Below are positions 19,496 to 29,559 of a stretch of DNA of 36,412 nucleotides, piece by piece. The number at the start of each line of letters is the position of its first letter. Within the stretch, counting starts at the first letter, position 1. A program made the position numbers and the translations under genes. Under the pieces are notes generated by a model. That model was not told where the DNA came from. It saw nothing but the letters and a program-made list of their open reading frames with translations, and ran no database searches. The stretch comes from an uncultured Pseudomonadota bacterium. GTDB lineage: Bacteria; Pseudomonadota; Gammaproteobacteria; CAJXQU01. Where the stretch lies: positions 1 to 36,412 of the forward strand of contig CAJXQU010000019.1 in assembly GCA_913058255.1 (NCBI GenBank), in the 5' to 3' direction.

Positions 19496-21328
19496 ATGTG
19501 TGGAATAGTGGGTGGTGTAGGCCAGCGCGATGTAGCACCAATTTTGTTAGAAGGTTTAAAGCGACTTGAGTACCGTGGTTATGATTCTGCTGGTATGGTC
19601 GTTATGAGTGATGCTGCTGAAATTAAGCGTTTAAGAGTGTTAGGGAAAGTTGCTGGTCTAGAAGAGGCTATGGAACAAGAACCTCTATCTGGTTCATTAG
19701 GAATTGCTCATACACGTTGGGCGACGCATGGAGAACCAAGCACGAGTAATGCTCATCCGCATATTTGTCGTGGCAAGGTTGCATTAGTTCATAATGGAAT
19801 TATTGAAAACCATGAAGCGCTTAGAAAACAACAGCTGGAACAAGGGTACGAGTTCACATCTCAAACTGATACTGAAGTTATTGTTCACCAAGTTTACGAT
19901 CACTTGGAAAGTGGTAAAAACCTACTCGATGCTGTACGAGCAACGATCCCTCAATTGGAAGGCGCATATGCACTAGGCGTTGTCAGTAAATCAGAGCCTG
20001 AGCACTTGATCGCAGCACGCCTTGGTAGTCCTCTCGTCATTGGTGTTGGGATTGGTGAGTATTTTATTGCTTCTGATGTATTTGCACTATTGCCAGTTAC
20101 TCAGCGTTTTATGTTTCTTGAAGATGGTGACATTGCGGATATACATCGAAATTCACTTGTAATCTATGATAAAGATGGCAATGAGGTTGAACGTCCGATT
20201 ACAACGTCTGAACTTTCTGCAGACGCGACAGATAAGGCTGGATATCGACACTATATGTTGAAAGAGATCTTTACACAGCCGCGTGCGATTGCTGACACAT
20301 TAGAAGGGCGTATTATTGGCGGGCAACTTGCGGACGGTATTTTCGGTCCTCAAGGTGATGCAATTCTGGATAAGATTAAAGCTGTTCAAATTGTTGCTTG
20401 TGGTACAAGTTTTCATTCGGGTTTGGTAGCAAAATATTGGTTTGAATCGATCGCTGGGATCCCTTGTCAAATTGAGGTTGCTAGTGAGTTTCGCTATCGT
20501 GATCACGCGGTTAGCCCCGACACTTTATTCGTGACAATTTCTCAGTCTGGTGAAACAGCAGATACATTAGCGGCACTTAAAGAAGCGAAAAAATGTGGTT
20601 TCGATCATTCACTTGTTATATGTAACGTACCTGAAAGTTCATTAACTCGAGAGTCTGATCTTGTGTTATTAACGCGTGCAGGTCCCGAAATTGGTGTTGC
20701 ATCGACCAAAGCATTTACGACGCAACTAGTTGCTCTAATGTTACTTGTCATTGGTTTAGGACGTCGTAATGGGATGTCTGAAGAACTGGAAAAAGACTTA
20801 GTTGGACAGTTAGAAAGCTTACCAGGTAAAGTTAATACTGCACTTGAGCTAAACGATAAAATTGAAGTGCTGTCAGAGCGATTCTCGCACAAACATCATG
20901 CGCTATATTTAGGTAGAGGCACGATGTACCCTATTGCGATGGAAGGTGCTCTAAAGATTAAGGAAATCTCATATATTCATGCAGAAGCTTATCCTGCAGG
21001 CGAACTAAAGCATGGACCACTTGCTTTAGTTGATGAGGATATGCCGATTATTGCCGTTGCTCCTAATAACAGCTTAATTGAGAAATTAAAGTCAAACCTT
21101 GAGGAAGTACGGGCACGAGGTGGAGAGCTTTTTGTCTTTGCTGATGTGAATGCAAATATGAAAGATTCAGAAGGTGTAACGGTATTGAATGTAGCTTCAG
21201 TTGAAGATGCTATTGCACCGATTGTTTATACAGTGCCTCTGCAGCTATTCTCATATCACGTTGCTGTGATTAAGGGAGCCGATGTTGATCAGCCAAGAAA
21301 CTTGGCTAAATCTGTTACAGTTGAGTAA
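19496..21328 (+). CDS. glmS: Glutamine-fructose-6-phosphate aminotransferase
   Basis: GlmS converts fructose-6-phosphate and glutamine to glucosamine-6-phosphate, the entry to UDP-GlcNAc for peptidoglycan, LPS and exopolysaccharide. The 610-aa length is standard. The glutaminase domain begins MCGIVGGVGQRDV with nucleophile Cys2, followed by RLEYRGYDSAGM and HTRWATHGEPS; two SIS domains follow with CGTSFHSG and SQSGETADTLAAL; the C-terminus LAKSVTVE ends in the usual tail. GAGGAA lies about 7 bases before the ATG. It is a single-gene unit here, without a glmU neighbour in the window. Confidence 0.98.
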   Translation: MCGIVGGVGQRDVAPILLEGLKRLEYRGYDSAGMVVMSDAAEIKRLRVLGKVAGLEEAMEQEPLSGSLGIAHTRWATHGEPSTSNAHPHICRGKVALVHNGIIENHEALRKQQLEQGYEFTSQTDTEVIVHQVYDHLESGKNLLDAVRATIPQLEGAYALGVVSKSEPEHLIAARLGSPLVIGVGIGEYFIASDVFALLPVTQRFMFLEDGDIADIHRNSLVIYDKDGNEVERPITTSELSADATDKAGYRHYMLKEIFTQPRAIADTLEGRIIGGQLADGIFGPQGDAILDKIKAVQIVACGTSFHSGLVAKYWFESIAGIPCQIEVASEFRYRDHAVSPDTLFVTISQSGETADTLAALKEAKKCGFDHSLVICNVPESSLTRESDLVLLTRAGPEIGVASTKAFTTQLVALMLLVIGLGRRNGMSEELEKDLVGQLESLPGKVNTALELNDKIEVLSERFSHKHHALYLGRGTMYPIAMEGALKIKEISYIHAEAYPAGELKHGPLALVDEDMPIIAVAPNNSLIEKLKSNLEEVRARGGELFVFADVNANMKDSEGVTVLNVASVEDAIAPIVYTVPLQLFSYHVAVIKGADVDQPRNLAKSVTVE

Positions 21329-21342
21329 GTACTTTAGCCAAG
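21301..21342 (+). other. 10-bp inverted repeat spanning the glmS stop codon
   Basis: CTTGGCTAAA (21301-21310) and TTTAGCCAAG (21333-21342) are perfectly complementary, with 22 bases between them that include the TAA stop. A T-rich stretch follows only 11 bases later. It may be the 3' end structure of the glmS mRNA or an atypical terminator. Confidence 0.5.
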
Positions 21343-21389
21343 ATGAAATGCAAGTTTTCTTTAAACTGAGTTTTTGATAGTTGCTTATA

Positions 21390-21417
21390 TTGAATGAATG
21401 TTGAAGTGGTTTAAAAT
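21390..21417 (+). promoter_or_regulatory. Candidate promoter of the phosphorelay genes
   Basis: TTGAAT (21390-21395), 16 bp, then TAAAAT (21412-21417) fit sigma-70 boxes with four and five matches of six, 45 bp before the GTG start of the response regulator. Confidence 0.4.
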
Positions 21418-21462
21418 AGAACTTATTGAAAAATAATGATTTTTACAGGAAACTAAATCAGC

Positions 21463-22842
21463 GTGGCAAAAAAAAATAGAGTGAAAAAATCTCCTAGGAT
21501 ACTCATCGTTGATGATGACTGTGATGTATTGGTGTTATTTTCTAAGTGGTTAAAAGCTGAAAATTTTGACGTAGTAGCTGTCGAATCAGGGAAGGACGCA
21601 CTTGCGCAGATTAGCATTGCGCGTCCAGATTTGGTCGTTACAGATCTGATTATGGATGAAATGGATGGAATGGCATTATTGTCTGAAATTCATCGTCAAA
21701 ATCCACTTTTACCTGTCATCATGCTAAGTGGTCAGGCTAAAATTCCTGATGCGGTCAAGGCCACTCATCTAGGCTCGTCGGCTTTTTTAACTAAGCCTAT
21801 TGAAAAAGAAGAGCTCGTCATTGAAATACGTAAGTATTTACACCTTTCTAATAATGATGAGGCAAATGATGTTCAAAGGTTTGGTGAGGCAATCATTCAT
21901 CGTAGTTCGAAAATGGCTGAGTTGTTAGAACAAGGCAAGGCTGTAGCTGATGGTGACATCACCGTTTTTATTAGTGGCGAAACGGGTACAGGAAAGGAAG
22001 TCTTAGCAAAGGCGATACACGAGGCAAGTGCGAGGAAAGACCAACCTTTTATTGGTGTTAATTGTGGAGCAATTCCTGATCAACTATTAGAATCTGAATT
22101 ATTTGGACATGAGAAAGGTGCTTTTACAGGTGCATTGTCACACCATGAAGGGCTTTTCAAAGCTGCTGATGGTGGGACTTTATTTCTTGATGAAATTGGA
22201 GATATGCCGCTCGACTTACAAGTTAAGTTGTTGCGCGTTCTGCAAGACTTTCAGGTACGTCCTGTTGGATCCGTCCGGAGTATCCCCATAAATGTTCGGA
22301 TAATTTCAGCAACTCATACTAATTTAGATCGGGCGGTAAAAGCGGGAAATTTTAGAGCTGATCTGTATTATCGCCTAAATGTTGTTCCTTTAGAAATCCC
22401 TAGTCTTGCTGAAAGACCTGAAGATATTGAGCTGTTATTGGAGCACTATCTTGAGAAGTTTGCTTTAAAGAAAGGTGAAACTAAAAAGGTTTTTTCACCA
22501 GATGCTCTTAATTATTTGATGACAGCATCATGGCCGGGAAATATTAGGCAGTTAATCAACGTTGTTGATTTATGCGCAACTTTGAACAAGACTAGCGTTA
22601 TTCCATTGAGCATGGCTCAACGAGCGTTGGGTAATGATGAAAGTGATGTAAAAACGTTAAAAGAAGCAAAGCATATTTTCGAAAGAGACTATTTGATCAG
22701 TGTTTTACAATTGACCAAGGGGCAAGTTGCGAGTTCTGCACGAATGGCAGGAAGAAACCGAACAGAGTTTTACAAGCTGCTGAATGCACATAATCTCGAT
22801 CCTTCTGATTTCAGAGTGATTGTAGAAGACGAAAAAAAGTAA
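21463..22842 (+). CDS. NtrC-family sigma-54-dependent response regulator
   Basis: A 459-aa activator in three parts. The receiver domain (about 11-125) has acidic DDD at 17-19, phosphoacceptor Asp61 (VVTDLIM) and Lys111. The sigma-54 AAA+ domain (about 140-370) has Walker A GETGTGKE 172-179, the sigma-54-contacting GAFTGA 219-224 and Walker [12 protein letters not shown] 237-247. A Fis-type helix-turn-helix closes the protein ([19 protein letters not shown]). All motifs for activation are intact. The GTG start is followed closely by the receiver domain; AGGAAA lies about 11 bases upstream. With the downstream Hpt and hybrid kinase it forms a phosphorelay. In XrtA/PEP-CTERM systems a comparable regulator, PrsR, controls exopolysaccharide genes; whether this is that protein is uncertain. 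Confidence 0.93.
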   Translation: MAKKNRVKKSPRILIVDDDCDVLVLFSKWLKAENFDVVAVESGKDALAQISIARPDLVVTDLIMDEMDGMALLSEIHRQNPLLPVIMLSGQAKIPDAVKATHLGSSAFLTKPIEKEELVIEIRKYLHLSNNDEANDVQRFGEAIIHRSSKMAELLEQGKAVADGDITVFISGETGTGKEVLAKAIHEASARKDQPFIGVNCGAIPDQLLESELFGHEKGAFTGALSHHEGLFKAADGGTLFLDEIGDMPLDLQVKLLRVLQDFQVRPVGSVRSIPINVRIISATHTNLDRAVKAGNFRADLYYRLNVVPLEIPSLAERPEDIELLLEHYLEKFALKKGETKKVFSPDALNYLMTASWPGNIRQLINVVDLCATLNKTSVIPLSMAQRALGNDESDVKTLKEAKHIFERDYLISVLQLTKGQVASSARMAGRNRTEFYKLLNAHNLDPSDFRVIVEDEKK

Positions 22843-22871
22843 AATAAACAAGGGGCTTTGGGGTATTTATT

Positions 22872-23171
22872 TTGGATAAAATAACAGTACAGTGTGATCC
22901 TGATCTGGAAGATTTAATTCCGGGATACATAAATAATAGAAGAAAAGATATCGTAACGATTCAAGATTGTCTTGGAAACAACGATTTTGATAAGATACGT
23001 ACTATTGGCCACAGTATGAAAGGATCGGGTGGAGGTTACGGTTTTGATGCCATTACTGTGTTAGGTGATCGATTAGAAATTGCTGCACTAGCGAGTAGTT
23101 CTGAAGAAATTAATCTAGCAGCTCGAGAGCTGGAAGACTTTATCCTTAGAGTAGAAGTGGTCTATTCTTAA
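22872..23171 (+). CDS. Histidine phosphotransfer (Hpt) domain protein
   Basis: A 99-aa protein that is a single Hpt domain. The phosphorylatable His47 lies in the motif HSMKGSGGGYGF, with a helical bundle on either side. It should pass phosphate from the receiver domain of the hybrid kinase to the NtrC-type regulator upstream. The TTG start is required: the next ATG falls inside the histidine motif. GGGG 8 bases upstream serves as ribosome site. It lies 29 bp after the regulator and 50 bp before the kinase, so the three are probably one operon. Confidence 0.9.
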   Translation: MDKITVQCDPDLEDLIPGYINNRRKDIVTIQDCLGNNDFDKIRTIGHSMKGSGGGYGFDAITVLGDRLEIAALASSSEEINLAARELEDFILRVEVVYS

Positions 23172-23221
23172 ATCATCTAAGATAGTTTTTTCTATTTTTT
23201 GCTACGAAACTGGGGTTTTCT

Positions 23222-25774
23222 TTGAAACAAAATCGTTTGCCTTCTAGGTTGTTTATCTATTCTGTCACAACCGTTCTTGGCCTATCTTTTACGTTAATTC
23301 TTTTTTTGTTGGCTTGGTTTAACTCGGTTGATAATGAGCAAAAAGAATTTGCGTTCGAATCTGTTTCAATTAGCTCGATGGTCAACCGTGGGGTTTCAGT
23401 CACTGATGATGTAACATCGACAATTTCAAGCCTATATGAGCGATTACCCGAGTTAACAGAGAGTTCTTTCGCCTCTTTTTCTCACTCTTTTCTTGAACGA
23501 CATCCATTTATAGATTCAATTTCATACCATCAGCTTGATACTTCAAATAAACGTTTAGAGTCTGTAAAAAATAAGCAAGCTATGACGCGTTGTGTGTTTC
23601 ATACTGATCTTTCGAAGATAAAAAGCTGTCCGAAAAACCTTGGCTTTCAAAGCTCAGAACAGATGAACGCAGCTATAAATTCTGCGTTAGGTACGGGTGA
23701 TGTAGTGCCCAGCCCTGTTATTAAGATAGAAGGACAGCAGTCTTCATATATTTTAATAAAGTCTGTCAGAAGAAAGAATTCGTCAGGTGAAGACATAGGA
23801 TTAATTTCAGTTAAGGTTAATCCTTCGGAGTTATTTGGACGTTCGTTATCTGAAACGTTATCGATTAAATTACATAGTGAATCTGAAGGTATAACCGGAC
23901 GGCAGCTATTATTTAGAAAAAAAGCAGATAAGAATATTTCCGAAAAAGGCTGGTTAATTTCAACATTAAGTGAAGAAGCCGTGGTTCAATTTCCATATTA
24001 CTCAACCAAGTTGACGATACAACGACCTGTGCACTGGGAAGACCTTGATCAAAGGCTAATATTCACAGCCTTATTTTTAGGTGCTGGCGTTACATTACTA
24101 TTGATCGCACTGGCCCGTGCAAAGGAGATTCAAGCAAGAGAGTTACGTGAAAGAAACAAAGAAATTGAGCGGCAAGTTGAGAGACAAACTCGCGAACTGG
24201 CGACAGCGCGCGATCAAGCACTTGAAGCTTCTAGAGTTAAATCTGAATTCTTGGCTAGTATGAGTCATGAAATACGAACACCCCTGAATGCTATTATTGG
24301 TATGGCTGAACTCCTTTCGGAAACAAGGCTATCCGGTGAGCAGAATCGTTACGTGGGGATTTTCCGAAAGTCAGGTGAAGCCTTGTTAAGCTTAGTTAAT
24401 GATATTCTTGATTTGTCCAAAATTGAAGCTGGACAACTTGTCATTGAAGAAATCGACTTTAACTTACCGAAACTTGTTGAAGAAGCTACCGATATTTACT
24501 CTCTAAAAACTGATGAAAAGGGAGTGGAGCTCATCTGTCAGGTTACCGCCGATACGCCAACTTGGGTAAAAGGTGACCCAGGGCGGTTACGTCAGATCTT
24601 ATTAAACTTGTTGGGAAATGCGATCAAATTTACCGAAAGAGGTGAAATTGTCCTTCGTGTTCGACGTGCCTCGAATCAGGGCGATGCGCATTTGTACCAG
24701 TTTTCAGTGACGGATACCGGGATTGGTATACCTACATCTAAACTCAATACAATTTTTGGAAGTTTTAACCAGGTTGACTCATCTACAACAAGGAAATACG
24801 GCGGTACAGGTCTTGGTTTAACGATCTCAAAGCGTCTAGCTGAGATCATGGGGGGCGATATGTGGGTGGAAAGCCAAGAAGGTATTGGCAGTGAATTCCA
24901 TTTTACAGTTAACATAAAAGACGGTGAGTTTGTTGGAGATTACTTACCTTCTCCAGCGCCGGATCTGGCTGGTCGACGCGTTCTTATCATCGATGATAAT
25001 ACAACTAACAGGTTGATTTTGAGGGAAAGCCTTACTCCTAAAGGTGTGGTTGTTACTGAAGCTAAAGATGGGCAGTCAGGCTTGAATGCGTACAGAGCTG
25101 CATTGCACAGTGGTCACCCATTTGATCTGATCCTATCAGATTGCCACATGCCAGGAATGGATGGATTTAGTGTTGCAAATGCGATAAAGAATGAAGGCGG
25201 AAGCGCGCGAACGGTGCTGATGTTATCTTCTTCAAATCTCAGTAGTGACCTTGATAAAGCGAAAGCCTGTGGTGTCGGTAACTACCTCGTGAAGCCGGTT
25301 AAATCAGAAGAATTATTCAAGGCTGTAGCTGGATCGCTTACAGTGTCGTTTTCTGGAGAAAATAACCATTTAAACACTATCGAACAGAAATCATTTATCG
25401 GTTGTGCTCCAATATTACTGGTTGAAGATAACGAAGATAACCGTTTATTGATCAATGCTTATTTAAAGAAGACGACCTTTGAAGTGGAAGAAGCTGAAAA
25501 TGGACAAATCGCTGTTGATAAGTTTAGCCAGGGTGAATATAGCCTTGTCCTAATGGATGTACAAATGCCAGTTATGGATGGTCATACTGCCACTCGTGAG
25601 ATTAGACGCTGGGAAAAAGAAAATGGCCGAGAGGCCACGCCAATCATAGCTTTGACTGCACATGCTGTTAAAGAAGATATGGATAAAAGTCTTCAGGCTG
25701 GTTGTAACTCACATCTGACAAAACCGGTTAAAAAGGCTACTTTATTGCAAACCATAGATCGGTTTATGCGATAA
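23222..25774 (+). CDS. Membrane hybrid histidine kinase with two receiver domains
   Basis: An 850-aa sensor: membrane helix about 10-33, extracytoplasmic domain 34-277 of a type I do not recognise (with Cys124 and Cys136 that could form a disulfide), second helix about 279-298, coiled coil 300-340, HisKA with His349 in [11 protein letters not shown], HATPase with Asn466, DTGIGIP and GGTGLGLTI, then receiver 1 (Asp640 in [10 protein letters not shown]) and receiver 2 (Asp779 in [10 protein letters not shown]). Both receivers look active. There is no internal Hpt, matching the free Hpt gene beside it. The TTG start is needed to keep the first membrane helix (the next Met is residue 53); GGGG lies 6 bases upstream. 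The architecture is BarA/RcsC-like in general plan. Confidence 0.93.
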   Translation: MKQNRLPSRLFIYSVTTVLGLSFTLILFLLAWFNSVDNEQKEFAFESVSISSMVNRGVSVTDDVTSTISSLYERLPELTESSFASFSHSFLERHPFIDSISYHQLDTSNKRLESVKNKQAMTRCVFHTDLSKIKSCPKNLGFQSSEQMNAAINSALGTGDVVPSPVIKIEGQQSSYILIKSVRRKNSSGEDIGLISVKVNPSELFGRSLSETLSIKLHSESEGITGRQLLFRKKADKNISEKGWLISTLSEEAVVQFPYYSTKLTIQRPVHWEDLDQRLIFTALFLGAGVTLLLIALARAKEIQARELRERNKEIERQVERQTRELATARDQALEASRVKSEFLASMSHEIRTPLNAIIGMAELLSETRLSGEQNRYVGIFRKSGEALLSLVNDILDLSKIEAGQLVIEEIDFNLPKLVEEATDIYSLKTDEKGVELICQVTADTPTWVKGDPGRLRQILLNLLGNAIKFTERGEIVLRVRRASNQGDAHLYQFSVTDTGIGIPTSKLNTIFGSFNQVDSSTTRKYGGTGLGLTISKRLAEIMGGDMWVESQEGIGSEFHFTVNIKDGEFVGDYLPSPAPDLAGRRVLIIDDNTTNRLILRESLTPKGVVVTEAKDGQSGLNAYRAALHSGHPFDLILSDCHMPGMDGFSVANAIKNEGGSARTVLMLSSSNLSSDLDKAKACGVGNYLVKPVKSEELFKAVAGSLTVSFSGENNHLNTIEQKSFIGCAPILLVEDNEDNRLLINAYLKKTTFEVEEAENGQIAVDKFSQGEYSLVLMDVQMPVMDGHTATREIRRWEKENGREATPIIALTAHAVKEDMDKSLQAGCNSHLTKPVKKATLLQTIDRFMR

Positions 25775-26188
25775 GGTTTCTTGCTAATATTTATTTTTTG
25801 TAACTGATCTTTCTTTTACAGGTAACATATTTTCTTCAATACTATCTCTATTAGCATTTTACGTTTGAACAGAAGCGTCGTTTGATAACGACAGTGTCTT
25901 AGGCAATATTAAATTTCTAAACGGAATATGACATTTATTGTTAGGTACTTATTACCCCCAGAGTGTTAACATGTAACATGTTGTTATTAAAGAGGTTGTG
26001 TCCTTGTGTTCTGCAGGGATGAATTGCATCATATGATTGTATTGTTGATATTTACCGAAGTAGGGGACGGTTTGTATCGATTGTGGAAGCAGTTTGTTAA
26101 TTTGACTAAAGGGCTGACTCTACATGCCGATATATCTTTAAACTAGGAAAACTCAGGAATCACCCTAAAAGCTGGAAGCGCGTTTTAT
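25775..26188. other. 414-bp intergenic region before the exopolysaccharide cluster
   Basis: No gene is seen on either strand. It holds tandem TAACATG repeats (25967-25980) that overlap the palindrome AACATGTT (25975-25982), a possible operator. I scanned the plus strand for GG-N10-GC sigma-54 promoters and found none, and saw no ops/JUMPstart element. Its length suggests it carries the control region of the exopolysaccharide genes. Confidence 0.5.
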
Positions 26189-27598
26189 ATGTACAGAATC
26201 TTTAGACACTATGTTCCAAAAACGATAATGATGCTTATGATGGTTGAAATTGTCATATTTTTTGTATCAGTATACCTCGGCGTAATTTTACGATTTTATG
26301 ATTGGCACTCATATCAGATCTATAGTATCGAAGGATCAATGCAATCAATTTTTCCTAGAGCAATAGTTTTTTCTATGGTCATGTTTGGTGTGATGACGAC
26401 CATGGGACTTTATCAAAGAGACTATCGAGAAGGTCCAAAAACTACTTTTGTTCGAATTATTGGTAGCTTTGCCATTGGCTTGCTGTTAATGGCTTTAGTT
26501 TTTTACATGACACCTTCCTTGATGTTGGGGCGTGGTGCATTTGGAATGGCTTTTTTCTGTGCATTTATCGGAATTATCTCAAGCCGGTTTTTATGTTTTC
26601 AACGTACGGATACTGCATGGCAAAGAAATCTATTGGTTTTAGGTGTTGGGCATACTGCTCAGTTGATTGGACAGTTGAAGCGTCGAACTGATCATCGTGG
26701 AATTAATTTAGTAGGTTTTGCATCGATAGGGAATGATGAGCACATCGTCTCTAGTGAAAGGATTGTTTCATTTAATGATAAGAACCTAGTCGACTACGTT
26801 GAGTCAAATGGTATTGACGAAATTGTCGTAGCATTCGATGATCGGAGGAATAACATTCCTTCTGATGAAATCCTTAAATGCAAGATGCAAGGAGTACAGG
26901 TCATTGATGTTTCAACATTTTATGAGCGTCAGCTCGGCAAAATCAAGCTGGACTCATTACATCCTAGTAATTTCATATTTTCAGATGGTTTCACCCAAGC
27001 CGTATTAAAATCTTCTGGGAAGCGAGTTTTTGACGTCGTGGTCAGCTCTGTTCTTTCGGTTCTATTATTACCCCTTATGGCCTTGACTGCTCTAGCTGTT
27101 TATATTGAATCAGGCTTTTCTGGTCCAATCATATATCGACAAGTCCGAGTTGGTATGAATGGCGTAGATTTTGAAATTCTTAAATTCAGAAGCATGAGCG
27201 TTGATGCCGAAAAAAATGGTGTCGCTCAATGGGCTAAGTCGAACGATAACCGTGTCACAAAAGTGGGTTCGTTTATACGAAAAACACGTCTTGATGAGCT
27301 GCCTCAGTTGTATAATGTATTGCGCGGAGATATGAGTTTTGTTGGTCCAAGACCAGAGCGCCCACAGTTTGTTTCAGAGTTAGCAAAAACGATTGAATAT
27401 TATGAAATGCGTCATCATGTTAAACCTGGAATAACAGGTTGGGCACAAATCTGTTATCCATATGGAGCTTCAGAGGACGACGCACGTGAAAAGTTACAAT
27501 ATGATCTATATTACTTAAAGAACTATAGCTTGTTCCTCGATACCACTATTTTGTTACAAACGGTGCAAGTAGTGCTTTGGAGTAAGGGTGGCCGTTGA
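26189..27598 (+). CDS. Exopolysaccharide priming sugar-phosphate transferase
   Basis: A 469-aa polyprenyl-phosphate hexose-1-phosphate transferase, which loads the first sugar onto undecaprenyl phosphate at the inner membrane. It has four or five N-terminal membrane helices (about 13-34, 57-75, 89-106, 112-132), a Rossmann-like central domain (LLVLGVGHTAQLI at 148-160) and a C-terminal transferase domain from about 278, with membrane-embedded helix, KFRSM 332-336, the Asp369-Glu370 pair in RLDELPQLYNVL and FVGPRPERP 384-392. The start (MYRIFRHYVPK) resembles members of the XrtA/PEP-CTERM-associated family (TIGR03013). It opens the cluster, with 279 bp of non-coding DNA before the next gene. 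Confidence 0.92.
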   Translation: MYRIFRHYVPKTIMMLMMVEIVIFFVSVYLGVILRFYDWHSYQIYSIEGSMQSIFPRAIVFSMVMFGVMTTMGLYQRDYREGPKTTFVRIIGSFAIGLLLMALVFYMTPSLMLGRGAFGMAFFCAFIGIISSRFLCFQRTDTAWQRNLLVLGVGHTAQLIGQLKRRTDHRGINLVGFASIGNDEHIVSSERIVSFNDKNLVDYVESNGIDEIVVAFDDRRNNIPSDEILKCKMQGVQVIDVSTFYERQLGKIKLDSLHPSNFIFSDGFTQAVLKSSGKRVFDVVVSSVLSVLLLPLMALTALAVYIESGFSGPIIYRQVRVGMNGVDFEILKFRSMSVDAEKNGVAQWAKSNDNRVTKVGSFIRKTRLDELPQLYNVLRGDMSFVGPRPERPQFVSELAKTIEYYEMRHHVKPGITGWAQICYPYGASEDDAREKLQYDLYYLKNYSLFLDTTILLQTVQVVLWSKGGR

Positions 27599-27774
27599 GG
27601 AAACGTACTTTTCAGCTAAGGCAAAGATATATTCGATGTGATTGTCGTTGGGTTTTATTAATGAATATTGTTTGAAGTTGTTTTATGAGACAAAAATTAA
27701 TGTTCTTCTATCATCGATAAGTATTAAGTTATGCTATTATTATCATGATGTTGCGAGTGATATTAGTAGAGGAA

Positions 27775-27800
27775 TATGTCTTTGGAAGTAAAAAGACATA
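27775..27800 (+). other. 9-bp perfect hairpin upstream of the chain-length gene
   Basis: TATGTCTTT (27775-27783) and AAAGACATA (27792-27800) are complementary around an 8-nt loop, 78 bp before the ATG at 27878. No T tract follows, so it is not a simple terminator. It may be an operator or an mRNA leader structure. The rest of 27599-27877 shows no gene. Confidence 0.5.
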
Positions 27801-27877
27801 AATTTAAAGAGTATTTTTCTGTGAGCAGTCAAATACAAGTTATAAACTAAATAAATATATAGAGTGTTCTCGACGTT

Positions 27878-29542
27878 ATGCAAGAAACTATTGATCAATT
27901 AAAACACCTTTTCAGAAATTTCTGGGATAATCGCTGGCAAGCGTTGATCGCTACAGTACTACTTGCCGTTATCGGTTGGATGGCTGTTATTGTGGCGCCC
28001 GATCGATATGAGGTTACCGCCCGAGTTTATGTTGATACTCGGTCAATGCTTAAGCCTTTGCTAAAAGGGATTGCTGTCGATAGCACCGTGACAGAGTCAA
28101 CGGCAGAGATAATGAAGCGAACGTTACTTTCACGTCCCAACTTAGAATTGATCGCGAGAAGAACGGGTTTGGATGCAACGATTGAGTCACCAGAATCGTA
28201 TGATAAAATGATCAAAAAGTTGTCTGAAGTGGTCTTAATCAGTGGCGGCAAGGAAGTGAATAATATTTATACACTTTCTTACACACATCAAGATCCTGTG
28301 ATGGCAAAAAATGTCACACAAGCTTTGGTTGATGTCTTTATCGAAAAAGTAATTGGGGCAAACCGACTTGATACAGATGAAGCTAAAAAGTATTTGGATA
28401 AGAAAATTGAAGAATACGAAGCCAAACTTGTAGAGGCTGAAAATAAACTTAAAAACTTTAAGAAAGAACATCCCGGTGTACTTGTAACGAATGATGATAC
28501 TTATTTTGCTCGTTTGGAGTCGATGAAGAATCAGTTGCAGACAGCACAACTTAATCTGCAAGAGCAAAAACACAGGCGTTCTGCTTTGAGCAAGCAGTTG
28601 AAGTCAACACCAAGCTATACATCTTCAGGCGGTGTTACCAGGCGCACAAGCGGCGGCGTAGTACAAAACCCTATTGACCTTAGTATTATTAAAGCTCAAG
28701 GACATTTGGAATCTTTACTTGGTAAGTTTACGAGTGCTCACCCTGATGTTATGGCAGCAAAAAGAGCATTGCAGCAGTTAGAATCTCAACGTAATGCGGG
28801 AGCTACAGGTGCAGTAGCGAGTACTGGGGAGTCGACGTTCGTTTCTGCCCCCGTGTCTATTGCCAACCCAGCTTACCAGACTTTGAAGTTAGCGTACGGC
28901 GAAGCAGATGCGATGGTCGCAGCGTTAACCACGCGTGTTGCGGAGTATGAAAAACGGCTGGCTGAGCAAGAAGCGAATGTAGATACATTACCTGATATTG
29001 AAGCTAAACTGGCGAATCTTAATAGAGACTACCGCGTCAATAAAAATGAATATGAAGAGCTCTTGAAAAGAAGAGAGTCTGCTGAAATATCTGAAGGTGC
29101 GAATAACGTCGATGAGTTACAGTTAAAAGTGATTGATCCACCAAGAGTGCCTTTAGTTGCTGCAGGTCCTAATAGGCTTAAGTGGCTTACAATGGTCTTT
29201 TTGATGGCGCTAGGCATTGGTGTTGGCGGAAGTATCTTTTTCTCCATGATACGACCTAAAATTTATGATAAGCAGTCTGTAAAACAAATCACTACCTTGC
29301 CTATCTTAGGTAATGTTTCTCACCTGACAAGCGTGGGTGAACATTTTGCAAAGGGTGCTGGTAATATCACGTACTCTTTAGCCTCTGGTGTTTTGTTGTT
29401 GGTATATGCGGCATTGATGTTGGCATATATGTTCAATGTAGGTGAGCTACAGGATTATGCTGGTCTTGGTGCTGGTAAAGTAGAAGAAAGGATTGGAACG
29501 GACGTTATCAATCCGATCAAAGATGCTTTGGAAAAAATTTAG
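27878..29542 (+). CDS. Wzz/GumC-type polysaccharide chain-length determinant
   Basis: A 554-aa inner-membrane protein that sets polymer length and couples export to the tyrosine kinase. It has a membrane helix at about 20-40, the Wzz motif region RYEVTARVYVDTRSMLKPLL, here split as RYEVTARVYV and DTRSMLKPLL, a long periplasmic part with coiled coils at about 170-245 and 345-405, and C-terminal membrane helices around 429-450 and 490-515. It lacks its own kinase domain; the kinase is the next gene, 17 bp away. It fits the XrtA/PEP-CTERM chain-length family (TIGR03007), which has the same size and the extra C-terminal helix. The internal GGVTRRTSGGV segment is low complexity. Confidence 0.9.
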   Translation: MQETIDQLKHLFRNFWDNRWQALIATVLLAVIGWMAVIVAPDRYEVTARVYVDTRSMLKPLLKGIAVDSTVTESTAEIMKRTLLSRPNLELIARRTGLDATIESPESYDKMIKKLSEVVLISGGKEVNNIYTLSYTHQDPVMAKNVTQALVDVFIEKVIGANRLDTDEAKKYLDKKIEEYEAKLVEAENKLKNFKKEHPGVLVTNDDTYFARLESMKNQLQTAQLNLQEQKHRRSALSKQLKSTPSYTSSGGVTRRTSGGVVQNPIDLSIIKAQGHLESLLGKFTSAHPDVMAAKRALQQLESQRNAGATGAVASTGESTFVSAPVSIANPAYQTLKLAYGEADAMVAALTTRVAEYEKRLAEQEANVDTLPDIEAKLANLNRDYRVNKNEYEELLKRRESAEISEGANNVDELQLKVIDPPRVPLVAAGPNRLKWLTMVFLMALGIGVGGSIFFSMIRPKIYDKQSVKQITTLPILGNVSHLTSVGEHFAKGAGNITYSLASGVLLLVYAALMLAYMFNVGELQDYAGLGAGKVEERIGTDVINPIKDALEKI

Positions 29543-29559
29543 GATATCGAGAAAAGATT

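Noticed and set aside
25775-26188. Sigma-54 promoter for the exopolysaccharide genes
   Set aside because: The plus strand was read for GG-N10-GC with a TTGC-like -12 element; none was found. One partial match near 25994 (GG...TTGT) lacks the GC.
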